Below are positions 1 to 7,174 of a stretch of DNA of 64,000 bases, one piece after another. A model generated the notes under the pieces. That model was not told the origin of the DNA. It did no database searches and saw only the letters and a list, made by a program, of their open reading frames with translations. Numbering within the stretch: the first letter of the stretch is position 1; each line of letters starts with the position of its first letter. The DNA comes from Alphaproteobacteria bacterium. GTDB taxonomy: Bacteria > Pseudomonadota > Alphaproteobacteria > UBA8366. The position numbers and the translations under genes are program-made. The DNA lies in NCBI GenBank assembly GCA_009377445.1, contig WHUA01000002.1, forward strand, positions 186,001 through 250,000. The letters run 5' to 3'.

Positions 1-399
1 CTTAGTATTCGTAGTAATTGAGGAAGTAATATAAAATTTTATTAAAATAGTTATTGAATTCATTTTCCTCATTACTCCATATTTTTTAGGCGATTGGCGG
101 GATCAGGTCTGTGTCTTCCGTCACAACAGCGAGTATTATTGCCCAGCCGCTCGGCACAGCCGTCCGGCTCGGCGGCGATCCGACGGCGAGATCGGCGCAC
201 ATGGACACCCCGGTCAAGCCGAGGTGTGACGATTTATGTTTAGATTCAAATACTTGGCGTCATGCCACGGCTTGACCGTGGCATCCATGCGTGGGCATGC
301 AACCACACAAAGCGGTTCGAGTCCGAGTCGCTGCTTAACCGGGCCGGCGGCTCGGGGGTACGTTGCAGAAACGGCAACGCACCCCCGGATCCGGGCAGA
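1..399. other. Intergenic region left of the TRAP operon
   Basis: No convincing gene is visible. The first 90 bases are strongly AT-rich, unlike the rest of the window. Bases 201-291 hold a family A paired-hairpin repeat. The remainder lies downstream of the minus-strand dctM gene. I see no T-tailed hairpin that would count as its terminator. Confidence 0.5.
201..291. repeat. Family A paired-hairpin repeat, copy 1
   Basis: Two short palindromes built on CGGTCAAGCC and CACGGCTTGACCGTG flank an AT-rich spacer. The outer ends start ATGGAC and end GCATCCATG. The same layout recurs at about 4847, 20291 and 44353. The flanking word AGATCGGCGC and the spacer GTGACGATTTATG are shared with the copy at 20291, so the unit is longer than the hairpins alone. 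Confidence 0.75.
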
Positions 400-1707
400 T
401 CAGGTGAACTCGAGGATGAAGGTGACGATTTCCGGAAACGCCGTCAGCGTGGCGACCGTCAGGATATCGGCGACGATGAACGGCCACACGCCGCGGAACA
501 CGTCGCCCAGCGGGATGTCCGGCCGGACGCCGTTGACCACGTAGCAACTGAGGCCGACCGGCGGTGTCAGGAGGCCGATGCCGCACAGCTTGACCACGAT
601 GATGCCGAACCAGATCGGGTCGTAGCCGAGATGCGTCACCACCGGGAAGACGATCGGCAAAGTCAGCAGCAGCATGCCGATCGCATCCATGAACATCCCG
701 AGGACGAAGTAGATGAGGTAAATCACCAGGAGCACCGCGAGCGGCGGGATGTCCGCATTCGTAACCCAGTTCGCGATCGCCAGCGGCAGGTTGGCGAAGC
801 CGAGGAAGCGTACGAAAATCAGGATGCCCCAGATCAGCGTGAAGATCATCACGGTGAGGCGCGCGGCATCGAGCAGGGCCTGCCTCAGCTCCACCCATTT
901 CATCTTGTTGATGAGCGCGATCACGAACACGCAGAACGCGCCCAACGCGCCGGCCTCGGTCGGCGTCGCCCAGCCGTAGAACATGGCGCTGAAGATGATG
1001 CCGATCACGAGGATGATCGGGCCGGTGCCCGGCAGCGACCGGAACCGCTGGCCCCAGGTATAGCCGGTGATCGGCTTTCCCATCTCCGGATTGCGCGTGC
1101 ACATGATGATGATGATCGCGGTGTAGACCAGGGCGGAAAAGATGCCCGGCACGAACCCGGCGATCAGCAGCTTGCCGATCGACTCCTCGACGATGATGCC
1201 GTAGACGACGAGCAGGGCGCTCGGCGGGATCAGCGAGTCCAGCGTCGAGCCCGCGGCCACCACGCCGGCGGCGAGGCGGCGGTTGTAGCCCGCCTTCAGC
1301 ATTTCCGGGATCGCAACCCGGGCGAACACGGCCGCGGCGGCCGTGCTGGCCCCCGACACGGCGGAGAAGCCGGCGACCGCGAAGACCGTCGCGATGGCGA
1401 GACCGCCCGGCATCCAGCCGAACCATCGGCGGCACGCCTCGAAGGCCGACTGCGTGATGCCGGCGTAGAAGGCGAGATAGCCGATGAGGATGAACATCGG
1501 CAGCACGGAAAGCTCGTAGGCCACCGTCTTGGCGTGCGGGATGACGCCGGCGGTGAAGATGCCGCCTTCCCATCCCAGCATGACGATCAGCCCGAAGGTG
1601 CCGACGAAGGCGGCCGCGAAGGCGATGCGGACGCCGAGGACAGCGAGGAAGGCCAGGGCCGTGGTCCCCATGATGCCAAGCTCGAGCGGCGTGAACATTG
1701 CTGCCAT
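400..1707 (-). CDS. dctM: TRAP transporter large permease (DctM family)
   Basis: The 435-residue protein is almost wholly hydrophobic, with about eleven to twelve membrane segments, which fits the DctM subunit that forms the sodium-coupled transport channel of tripartite ATP-independent periplasmic systems. Family signatures visible are the STLDSLIPPSALLVVYG loop and the C-terminal TPPVGLSCYVVNG stretch. The dctQ stop lies one base upstream, so the two are translated together. The substrate cannot be read from the sequence; C4-dicarboxylates or other organic acids are the family norm. Confidence 0.93.
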   Translation of the reverse strand: MAAMFTPLELGIMGTTALAFLAVLGVRIAFAAAFVGTFGLIVMLGWEGGIFTAGVIPHAKTVAYELSVLPMFILIGYLAFYAGITQSAFEACRRWFGWMPGGLAIATVFAVAGFSAVSGASTAAAAVFARVAIPEMLKAGYNRRLAAGVVAAGSTLDSLIPPSALLVVYGIIVEESIGKLLIAGFVPGIFSALVYTAIIIIMCTRNPEMGKPITGYTWGQRFRSLPGTGPIILVIGIIFSAMFYGWATPTEAGALGAFCVFVIALINKMKWVELRQALLDAARLTVMIFTLIWGILIFVRFLGFANLPLAIANWVTNADIPPLAVLLVIYLIYFVLGMFMDAIGMLLLTLPIVFPVVTHLGYDPIWFGIIVVKLCGIGLLTPPVGLSCYVVNGVRPDIPLGDVFRGVWPFIVADILTVATLTAFPEIVTFILEFT

Positions 1708-1708
1708 C

Positions 1709-2329
1709 TCAGACGTTCCCCCGCTCGGTCCTGCCGAGCGTGTCTTCGATTTCGGCCTTCGCCACCTCTTCGGGCCGGTGGATCACCGGCACGCCCACAG
1801 GCTCCGCATAGGGATTGAACGCAAGCCGGATATAGCCGATGAGCTGCAGCAGCAGCCGCACCCACAGGGTGGCGAATGCGAACGGCACCGCGAGCTTGCC
1901 CGGCCAGATGGTGAGCTGGATGTCCATGGTCGAGTCGCCGATCAGATAGGCGCGCTGGAAGTTGTACCAGCTCCCTTCGATCAGCAGCGCGATCACAACC
2001 ATCGCGATGACCGTGGCCAGCGCCTCGACCCACCAGAGAGCCCGTTTCGGCAGCAGGTAGAGCAAGAGCTCCATGCGGATGTGGGTGCCGAAACGCTGGC
2101 AATAGGCGACGCCGAGGAAGGCGAAGATCGCCGTGCATTGCTCGATGTAGTCGATGTAGCCGTATATCGCGACGTTGAAGACCGTTCGACCGACGACCTG
2201 GCCGACGCCCACCAGCATCAGAATGAAAATCGATCCGGCAGCAATTAAATTAAGAAGGTCTTCAAGTTTGCTGAACCAGCGGTCGAAGCTCCCAAGATTG
2301 CCCCCCGCCGCAGTCGGTGACTCGTTCAT
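1709..2329 (-). CDS. dctQ: TRAP transporter small permease (DctQ family)
   Basis: This 206-residue protein has four predicted membrane helices (roughly residues 30-50, 65-85, 105-125 and 150-170) in the usual DctQ layout, and a charged C-terminal tail rich in Glu and Arg. DctQ stabilises the large permease and docks the binding protein. It sits directly before dctM with one base between them and 81 bases after the stop of the nearest binding-protein gene, so it probably belongs to the same transcript. Confidence 0.9.
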   Translation of the reverse strand: MNESPTAAGGNLGSFDRWFSKLEDLLNLIAAGSIFILMLVGVGQVVGRTVFNVAIYGYIDYIEQCTAIFAFLGVAYCQRFGTHIRMELLLYLLPKRALWWVEALATVIAMVVIALLIEGSWYNFQRAYLIGDSTMDIQLTIWPGKLAVPFAFATLWVRLLLQLIGYIRLAFNPYAEPVGVPVIHRPEEVAKAEIEDTLGRTERGNV

Positions 2330-2410
2330 GCTCGAATACTCCGCCGTGTGAATAGAACATGGCCGGCGCGAAGCATGTCAGGCTCCGCGCCGGCGCACCG
2401 GTTGAGTGTC

Positions 2411-3463
2411 TCAGCCGTTGGCGGGCTTCGCCGCCTTGGCCGTATCGAGAATGAGGTCGAGCAGCTCCTGTGCGGGAGCGCCCTTCGCCTTGTTTGTCTT
2501 CACCCACTCCTCCCAGACCGGCTCGGCCGCGATCTTGCGAAAGCGCGCGAGCTCTTTATCGCTGTAGGTGATGAATTTGAGGCCGGCTTTCTTGAACAAC
2601 GGAACGTTGATTTCGTCCGCCTCCTTGTAGGCCGTCATCAAAGCCTTGTAGCCGAGCGGCTTCGCTTCCGCGAGCAGCTTCTTGTATTGCGGCGGCAGCT
2701 TCTCGTAAGCGTCCAGCGCCATGAGAGTCGGGCATCCAACGGTGCCGGGCGCCAGATTGGCCGTGTACCATTCGCCGATCTCGTAAGTGCGGTAGGACGC
2801 ATGCGCATATGTGGCGGGGAACGACACCGCGTCCACCGTGCCACGCTCCAGCGCCGTGTAGACTTCCGTCGCCGGAACGGAAGTCGGAATCGAGCCAAGC
2901 TTCCTCATCGCATCGCCCATGCCGCCGAGCGCACGGACGCGCAGGCCCTTGAACCCTTCGATGGTGGTCGGCGGCTCGCCGCGGCCGACGAATTCGTATT
3001 GCGGCAATATCGTCGGCATGAAGGCGAAGGCGTTCCACTCCGCCAGCTCTTTCTTGATGTAGGGATGCTGGTAGAAGGCCTCGTGCACCTTCAGCTCTGT
3101 CGCCGCCGACGCCAGCGGCAGGAACGGCAGGTCGAGCGCCGTATTGGCCGGCGTCTTGTCCGGGTGGTAGGACGCGCAAAACATCGACATCTGCAGGCTG
3201 TGGATCTTCACGAGGTCGAGCAGTTCCTTCGGCCCGCCGAAGCTCTCGAAGCCGATCGTGATGCTGAACTTCCCGCCTGTCTTTTCCTCGACGTATTTCT
3301 TGACCGTCTCGAAACCTCTCGTGACCGCTCGGGACTTGCCCCAAGCGCCGAGACGCCAGTTGACTTTCGGTCCGTCGACGGTCTGCGCGACCGCACTCGA
3401 TTCGAACCCGGCAAAGGCGAGTACCGAAAGCACCGCCACCGAACGCAAAGCAATATTCTTCAT
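2411..3463 (-). CDS. dctP: TRAP transporter substrate-binding protein, paralogue 1
   Basis: A 350-residue periplasmic binding protein of the DctP family with an N-terminal signal peptide ending near residue 26 (SSAVAQ). Shared core motifs are DGPKVNWRLGAWGK near residue 30 and GFKGLRVRALGGMGDAMRKLG in the middle, containing the Arg that normally contacts the substrate carboxylate. It is the closest of three tandem copies to dctQM. The start is fixed by a strong AGGGAGAAAG ribosome site. It differs from its neighbours mainly at scattered surface positions. Confidence 0.92.
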   Translation of the reverse strand: MKNIALRSVAVLSVLAFAGFESSAVAQTVDGPKVNWRLGAWGKSRAVTRGFETVKKYVEEKTGGKFSITIGFESFGGPKELLDLVKIHSLQMSMFCASYHPDKTPANTALDLPFLPLASAATELKVHEAFYQHPYIKKELAEWNAFAFMPTILPQYEFVGRGEPPTTIEGFKGLRVRALGGMGDAMRKLGSIPTSVPATEVYTALERGTVDAVSFPATYAHASYRTYEIGEWYTANLAPGTVGCPTLMALDAYEKLPPQYKKLLAEAKPLGYKALMTAYKEADEINVPLFKKAGLKFITYSDKELARFRKIAAEPVWEEWVKTNKAKGAPAQELLDLILDTAKAAKPANG

Positions 3464-3583
3464 GAGTCGTTTCTTTCTCCCTTAAGTCGCACATTAAGCG
3501 CGATTGGCGAACATGGTACCCATATTGCCGGCCGGGTCAACCGCGAGGGGCGAAGGACGAGTACGCTCCGGCGACGCAATGGC

Positions 3584-4624
3584 TCAGCTCTTGGTTTTCG
3601 CCGTGTCGAGGATGAGGTTGAGCAGCTCCCGTGAGGGAATGCCCTTCGCCGCGTTCTTCTGCACCCACTCCTCCCACACGGGCTCCGCCGCGATCTTGCG
3701 GAAGCGCGTGAGCTCGTCGTCGGTGTAGGTGATGAATTTGAGGCCCGACTTCTTGAACAAGGGGACGTTCTCGTCGTCCGCTGCCTTGTAGGCGTCCACC
3801 ATCGCCTTGTAGGCGAGCGGCTTCGCTTCCTCGAGCAGCTTCTTGTATTGCGGCGGCAGCTTGGCATAGGCGTCCAGCGCGACCGCCGTCGGGCAGCCCA
3901 CGGTGCCGAACGACAGATTGGCCGTATACCAATGCCCGATTTCGTAGGTGCGGTACGCCGCATGCGCGTAGGTCGCCGGGAAGGACACCGCGTCCACCGT
4001 GCCGCGCTCCAGCGCGGTGTAGACCTCGGTCGCCGGGACCGAGGTCGGGATCGCGCCGAGCTTCTTCATCGCATCGCCCATGCCGCCGAGCGCGCGGACG
4101 CGCAGCCCCTTGAAGCCCTCGATCGTGGTCGGGGGCTTGCCGCGGCCGACGAACTCGTACTGCGGCAGGAGCTGCGACAGGTAGGCGTAGGCGTTCCACG
4201 CCGCCAGCTCTTTCTTGATGTAGGGATGGTCATGGAAGGTCTCGTGCACCTTGAGCTGCACTTCCGGCGTGGGCAGCGGCAGGAACGGCAGGTCGAGGGC
4301 CGTGAAAGCCGGCGTCTTGTCCGGATGGTAGGAGGCGCAGAACATCGACGACTGCAGGCTGTGGATCTTGATCAGGTCGAGCAGCTCTTTCGGCCCGCCG
4401 AAGCTCTCGTAGCCGATCGTGATGGTGAATTTGCCGCCCGTCTTCTCTTCGACATACGCCTTGACGGTCTCGAACCCTTTGGTATTCGCGCGGGGCTTGC
4501 CCCAGGCGCCGAGGCGCCAGTTGACCTTCGGCCCGTCGACGGTCTGCGCGATTGCGGCCGATTCGGTCCCGGCAAAGACCAGGACGACGAGCACGGCCGC
4601 GAAACGTGACGCGATGCTTTTCAT
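3584..4624 (-). CDS. dctP: TRAP transporter substrate-binding protein, paralogue 2
   Basis: Second tandem DctP-type binding protein, 346 residues from the ATG that begins MKSIASRF. A longer reading frame is open upstream, but this start follows AGGGAGAAAG and gives a proper signal peptide. The sequence is near-identical to the flanking copies across the core (GAWGKPR, FCASYHPDKTP, ALGGMGDAMKKLGAIPTSVP). A sigma-70-like promoter lies about 185 bases upstream. It may bind a related but distinct ligand, or may be a recent duplicate. Confidence 0.92.
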   Translation of the reverse strand: MKSIASRFAAVLVVLVFAGTESAAIAQTVDGPKVNWRLGAWGKPRANTKGFETVKAYVEEKTGGKFTITIGYESFGGPKELLDLIKIHSLQSSMFCASYHPDKTPAFTALDLPFLPLPTPEVQLKVHETFHDHPYIKKELAAWNAYAYLSQLLPQYEFVGRGKPPTTIEGFKGLRVRALGGMGDAMKKLGAIPTSVPATEVYTALERGTVDAVSFPATYAHAAYRTYEIGHWYTANLSFGTVGCPTAVALDAYAKLPPQYKKLLEEAKPLAYKAMVDAYKAADDENVPLFKKSGLKFITYTDDELTRFRKIAAEPVWEEWVQKNAAKGIPSRELLNLILDTAKTKS

Positions 4625-4733
4625 GTCTTGTCTTTCTCCCTTGGTTCGCACACCGCTTGTGCGAAGCATGAACCCCTGCCGATTTTGGAGATCCTGGCTG
4701 TCGGGCCAGGCAAACTGAGCAATCTAGACAATC

Positions 4734-4758
4734 TGCGGTAGCCGCTTCTGCTACCGCA
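4734..4758 (-). promoter_or_regulatory. 9-bp perfect hairpin in the leader of binding-protein paralogue 2
   Basis: TGCGGTAGC and GCTACCGCA pair perfectly around a 7-base loop. There is no T-run on either side, so it is not a classic terminator. It lies between the promoter-like boxes at 4809-4836 and the start at 4624, so it could be an operator or an mRNA structure. Confidence 0.45.
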
Positions 4759-4808
4759 ATACAGGCGACGGTTTATTTTGATTCGTATTAATCGTTTACA
4801 CGAAACGC

Positions 4809-4836
4809 ATTATACGATTGATCCCGGCGAGGGCAA
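4809..4836 (-). promoter_or_regulatory. Sigma-70-like promoter for paralogue 2
   Basis: Read on the minus strand, TTGCCC is followed 16 bases later by a consensus TATAAT. The AT-rich surroundings stand out in this GC-rich window. Predicted transcription would start near 4802 and leave a leader of about 180 bases. Confidence 0.5.
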
Positions 4837-4846
4837 ATCGGCGCGC

Positions 4847-4933
4847 GTGAACTCCCCGGACAAGCCGGGGAGCTACGATCGACAATCAAGATCAGATGGT
4901 CACGTCATGCCACGGCTGTCGCGGCATCCACGC
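4847..4933. repeat. Family A paired-hairpin repeat, copy 2 (degenerate)
   Basis: The left palindrome ACTCCCCGGACAAGCCGGGG is intact. The right one has lost bases (CCACGGCTGTCGCGG), so its stem is imperfect. The CGTCATG start and GCATCCA end match the other copies. Confidence 0.65.
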
Positions 4934-4973
4934 TGGCGAACGCCAGTGAGATAACTCGAGTCGCGTCAGGCGG

Positions 4974-6014
4974 TCAGCTCTTGGCCTTGGCCGTCTCGAG
5001 GATCAGGTCGAGCAGTTCCTGCGCCGGAACGCCTTTCGCCTTGTTCGTCTTCACCCACTCCTCCCACACGGGCTGGGCCGCGATCTTGCGGAAGCGCGCG
5101 AGTTCGGCGTCGGTGTAAGTGATGAACTGGAGGCCCGATTTCTTGAACAGCGGGATGTTCTTCTTGTCGGCGGCCGCATATGCGTCCAGCATCGCCTTGA
5201 CGGCGAGCGGCTTCGCTTCCTCGAGCAGCTTCTTGTATTGCGCCGGCAGCTTGTCATAGGCGTCGACCGCCATGATGATCGGGCATCCGACCGTGCCGAA
5301 CGCCATGTTGCTGGTGTACCAGTCGCCGATCTCGTAGGTCCGGTATGCCGCGTGCGAATAGGTCGCCGGGAACGAGACCGCATCCACCGTGCCGCGCTCC
5401 AGCGCGGTGTAGACTTCCGTCGCCGGAACAGAGGTCGGGATCGCGCCCAGCTTCTTCATCGCATCGCCCATGCCGCCCAGCGCGCGGACGCGCAGCCCCT
5501 TGAAGCCCTCGATCGTGGTCGGAGGCTTGCCGCGGCCGACGAACTCGTACTGCGGCAATACCGTCGGCAAAAAGGCGAAGGCGTTCCATTCCCCCAGCTC
5601 TTTCTTGATGTAGGGGTGGTTGTAGAAGGTTTCGTGCACCTTCAGCTCGATTTGCGGATTGGTCAGGGGCAGGAACGGCAGGTCGAGCGCCGTATTGGCC
5701 GGCGTCTTGTCCGGATGGTAGGACGCGCAGAACATCGACGATTGCAAGCTGTGGATCTTCACCAGGTCGAGCAGCTCTTTCGGCCCGCCGAAGCTCTCGA
5801 AGCCGATGGTTATGCTGAACTTGCCGCCCGTCTTCTTCTCCACGTACTCCTTGACCTTCTCGAACCCGCGCGTGACCTCGCGGGGCTTGCCCCAGGCGCC
5901 GAGACGCCAATTGACCTTCGGCCCGTCGACGGTCTGCGCGATCGCCGCCGATTCGGACCCGGCAAAGGCGAGCGCCACGAGCGCCGCCGTCAGGCATGAA
6001 GCTATATTTTTCAT
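4974..6014 (-). CDS. dctP: TRAP transporter substrate-binding protein, paralogue 3
   Basis: Third tandem DctP-type protein, 346 residues from the ATG beginning MKNIASCL, with a signal peptide ending around residue 26 (SAAIAQ). The AGGGAGAAAG ribosome site is the same as in the other two copies, so the duplication included the upstream leader. It is the farthest copy from dctQM and has its own AT-rich promoter region. Whether it feeds the same membrane pair is inferred from position only. Confidence 0.92.
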   Translation of the reverse strand: MKNIASCLTAALVALAFAGSESAAIAQTVDGPKVNWRLGAWGKPREVTRGFEKVKEYVEKKTGGKFSITIGFESFGGPKELLDLVKIHSLQSSMFCASYHPDKTPANTALDLPFLPLTNPQIELKVHETFYNHPYIKKELGEWNAFAFLPTVLPQYEFVGRGKPPTTIEGFKGLRVRALGGMGDAMKKLGAIPTSVPATEVYTALERGTVDAVSFPATYSHAAYRTYEIGDWYTSNMAFGTVGCPIIMAVDAYDKLPAQYKKLLEEAKPLAVKAMLDAYAAADKKNIPLFKKSGLQFITYTDAELARFRKIAAQPVWEEWVKTNKAKGVPAQELLDLILETAKAKS

Positions 6015-6102
6015 GGTTTTATCTTTCTCCCTTAACCCACGCATGAATTGCGCGAGGCGAATATGGTAGCGCCATCGCGACTCGGGTCAATCATCTTTAT
6101 AG

Positions 6103-6130
6103 ATTATATTGATCGATATTATCGTCGTAA
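6103..6130 (-). promoter_or_regulatory. Possible promoter for paralogue 3
   Basis: On the minus strand a TATAAT box is preceded at 16 bases by the weak TTACGA. The region 6090-6130 is strongly AT-rich, and the box lies about 90 bases before the start at 6014. Confidence 0.35.
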
Positions 6131-6183
6131 CCGACCCTCAAGCCCCGGAACCGCCGCGCCTGCCGCGACGTTGATTGGCTGAC

Positions 6184-7098
6184 ATGGCTACCAAGCCCGC
6201 GGAAGAAAGCGTCGCCGGCGTGCGCCTGACGCATCCCGAGAAGGTCCTGTTCCCGGAACAGGGCATCACGAAGGGCGATCTCGCCGCCTATCTCGATGCC
6301 GCCGCCGGCAGGATGCTGCCGCATTGCGCCGAGCGCCTGATCAGCCTGGTCCGCTGTCCCGAGGGCCGCAGCAGGAAATGCTTCTTCCAGCGCCATGGCG
6401 GCGCGGGGCTTCCGGCGCAGCTACGCATGCTGGATATCCCCTCGAAGGACGGCGGCACGGAGACGTATCTCTATCTGACCGGCGCATCGGGCCTCGTGGC
6501 GGCCGCCCAGATGGGCGTGCTGGAGCTCCACATCTGGGGCTCGCGCATCGACGATGTCGAGCGGCCGGACCGCATCGTCTTCGATCTCGATCCCGACCCG
6601 TCCGTCGGCTTCGCCGCGGTGAAGAGGGCGGCGCAGGGGATACGCGACGCGCTCGACGCGCTCGGCCTGCAGAGCTTCCCGCTGCTTACCGGCGGCAAAG
6701 GCGTCCATGTCGTCGGGCCGATCCTGCGCCGCCACAAATGGCCGACCGTGAAGGGCTTCGCGAAGGCGCTGGCCGAGCGCTTCGCAAAGAACGAGCCCGG
6801 CCGCTACATCGCGACGATGAGCAAGGCGAAGCGCAAGGGCCGCATCTTCATCGACTACCTGCGCAACGATCGCAGCGCCACCGCGATCGCGCCCTATTCC
6901 CCACGCGCCCGCCAAGGCGCGCCGGTGGCCTGGCCCGTATCGTGGAAGCAGCTCGACAGCGCCGCCGCCGCGAACGAAGTGACCATCGAGAATGCACGGA
7001 AGCGGCTCGGCGATCCCGATCCATGGAAGGACTACGGCGATGTCCGCCAGGGTTTGAATGCAGCGGCGTTGCGCGCATTGGGCGTACCCCCCACCTAA
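6184..7098 (+). CDS. Stand-alone LigD-type polymerase/primase domain
   Basis: A 304-residue protein matching the eukaryotic-primase-like polymerase domain of bacterial ligase D, which extends and fills ends during non-homologous end joining. Key sequences are LHIWGSR, the catalytic FDLDPDP near residue 138, LTGGKGVHVV near 170, and IDYLRNDRSATAIAPYSPRA. The ligase and nuclease domains found in full LigD are absent, and no ku gene lies nearby. The ATG at 6184 is preferred over the in-frame TTG nine bases earlier. It is flanked downstream by a family C palindrome. Confidence 0.88.
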   Translation: MATKPAEESVAGVRLTHPEKVLFPEQGITKGDLAAYLDAAAGRMLPHCAERLISLVRCPEGRSRKCFFQRHGGAGLPAQLRMLDIPSKDGGTETYLYLTGASGLVAAAQMGVLELHIWGSRIDDVERPDRIVFDLDPDPSVGFAAVKRAAQGIRDALDALGLQSFPLLTGGKGVHVVGPILRRHKWPTVKGFAKALAERFAKNEPGRYIATMSKAKRKGRIFIDYLRNDRSATAIAPYSPRARQGAPVAWPVSWKQLDSAAAANEVTIENARKRLGDPDPWKDYGDVRQGLNAAALRALGVPPT

Positions 7099-7099
7099 A

Positions 7100-7174
7100 T
7101 CCTCCCCCGCAAGGGGGGAGGACTTTCTTTTTCTTAGCCCTCCCCCCTTGCGGGGGAGGGTTGGGTGGGGGGTG
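7100..7174. repeat. Family C palindromes: two facing copies of CCTCCCCC-GGGGGAGG
   Basis: Two C-rich/G-rich palindromes are separated by a T-rich spacer (CTTTCTTTTTCTTAG). The + strand reads a stem followed by T-rich sequence, so the first could terminate the polymerase gene. The second runs into the 3' end of the minus-strand dehydrogenase gene. A single copy recurs at 27155. Confidence 0.7.

Larger units (their letters stand above)
4625..4973. other. Intergenic region between binding-protein paralogues 2 and 3
   Basis: No gene is visible. On the minus strand it contains a promoter-like pair of boxes at 4809-4836, a perfect 9-bp hairpin at 4734-4758 inside the presumed leader of paralogue 2, and a family A repeat at 4847-4933. 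The stretch 4759-4820 is AT-rich. The layout suggests paralogues 2 and 1 plus dctQM are expressed separately from paralogue 3. Confidence 0.55.

Noticed and set aside
262..1818. Long plus-strand open frame opposite dctM
   Set aside because: It is rich in Arg, Asp, His and Glu with no family features, which is typical for the antisense of a GC-rich gene; the minus strand encodes a clear TRAP permease.
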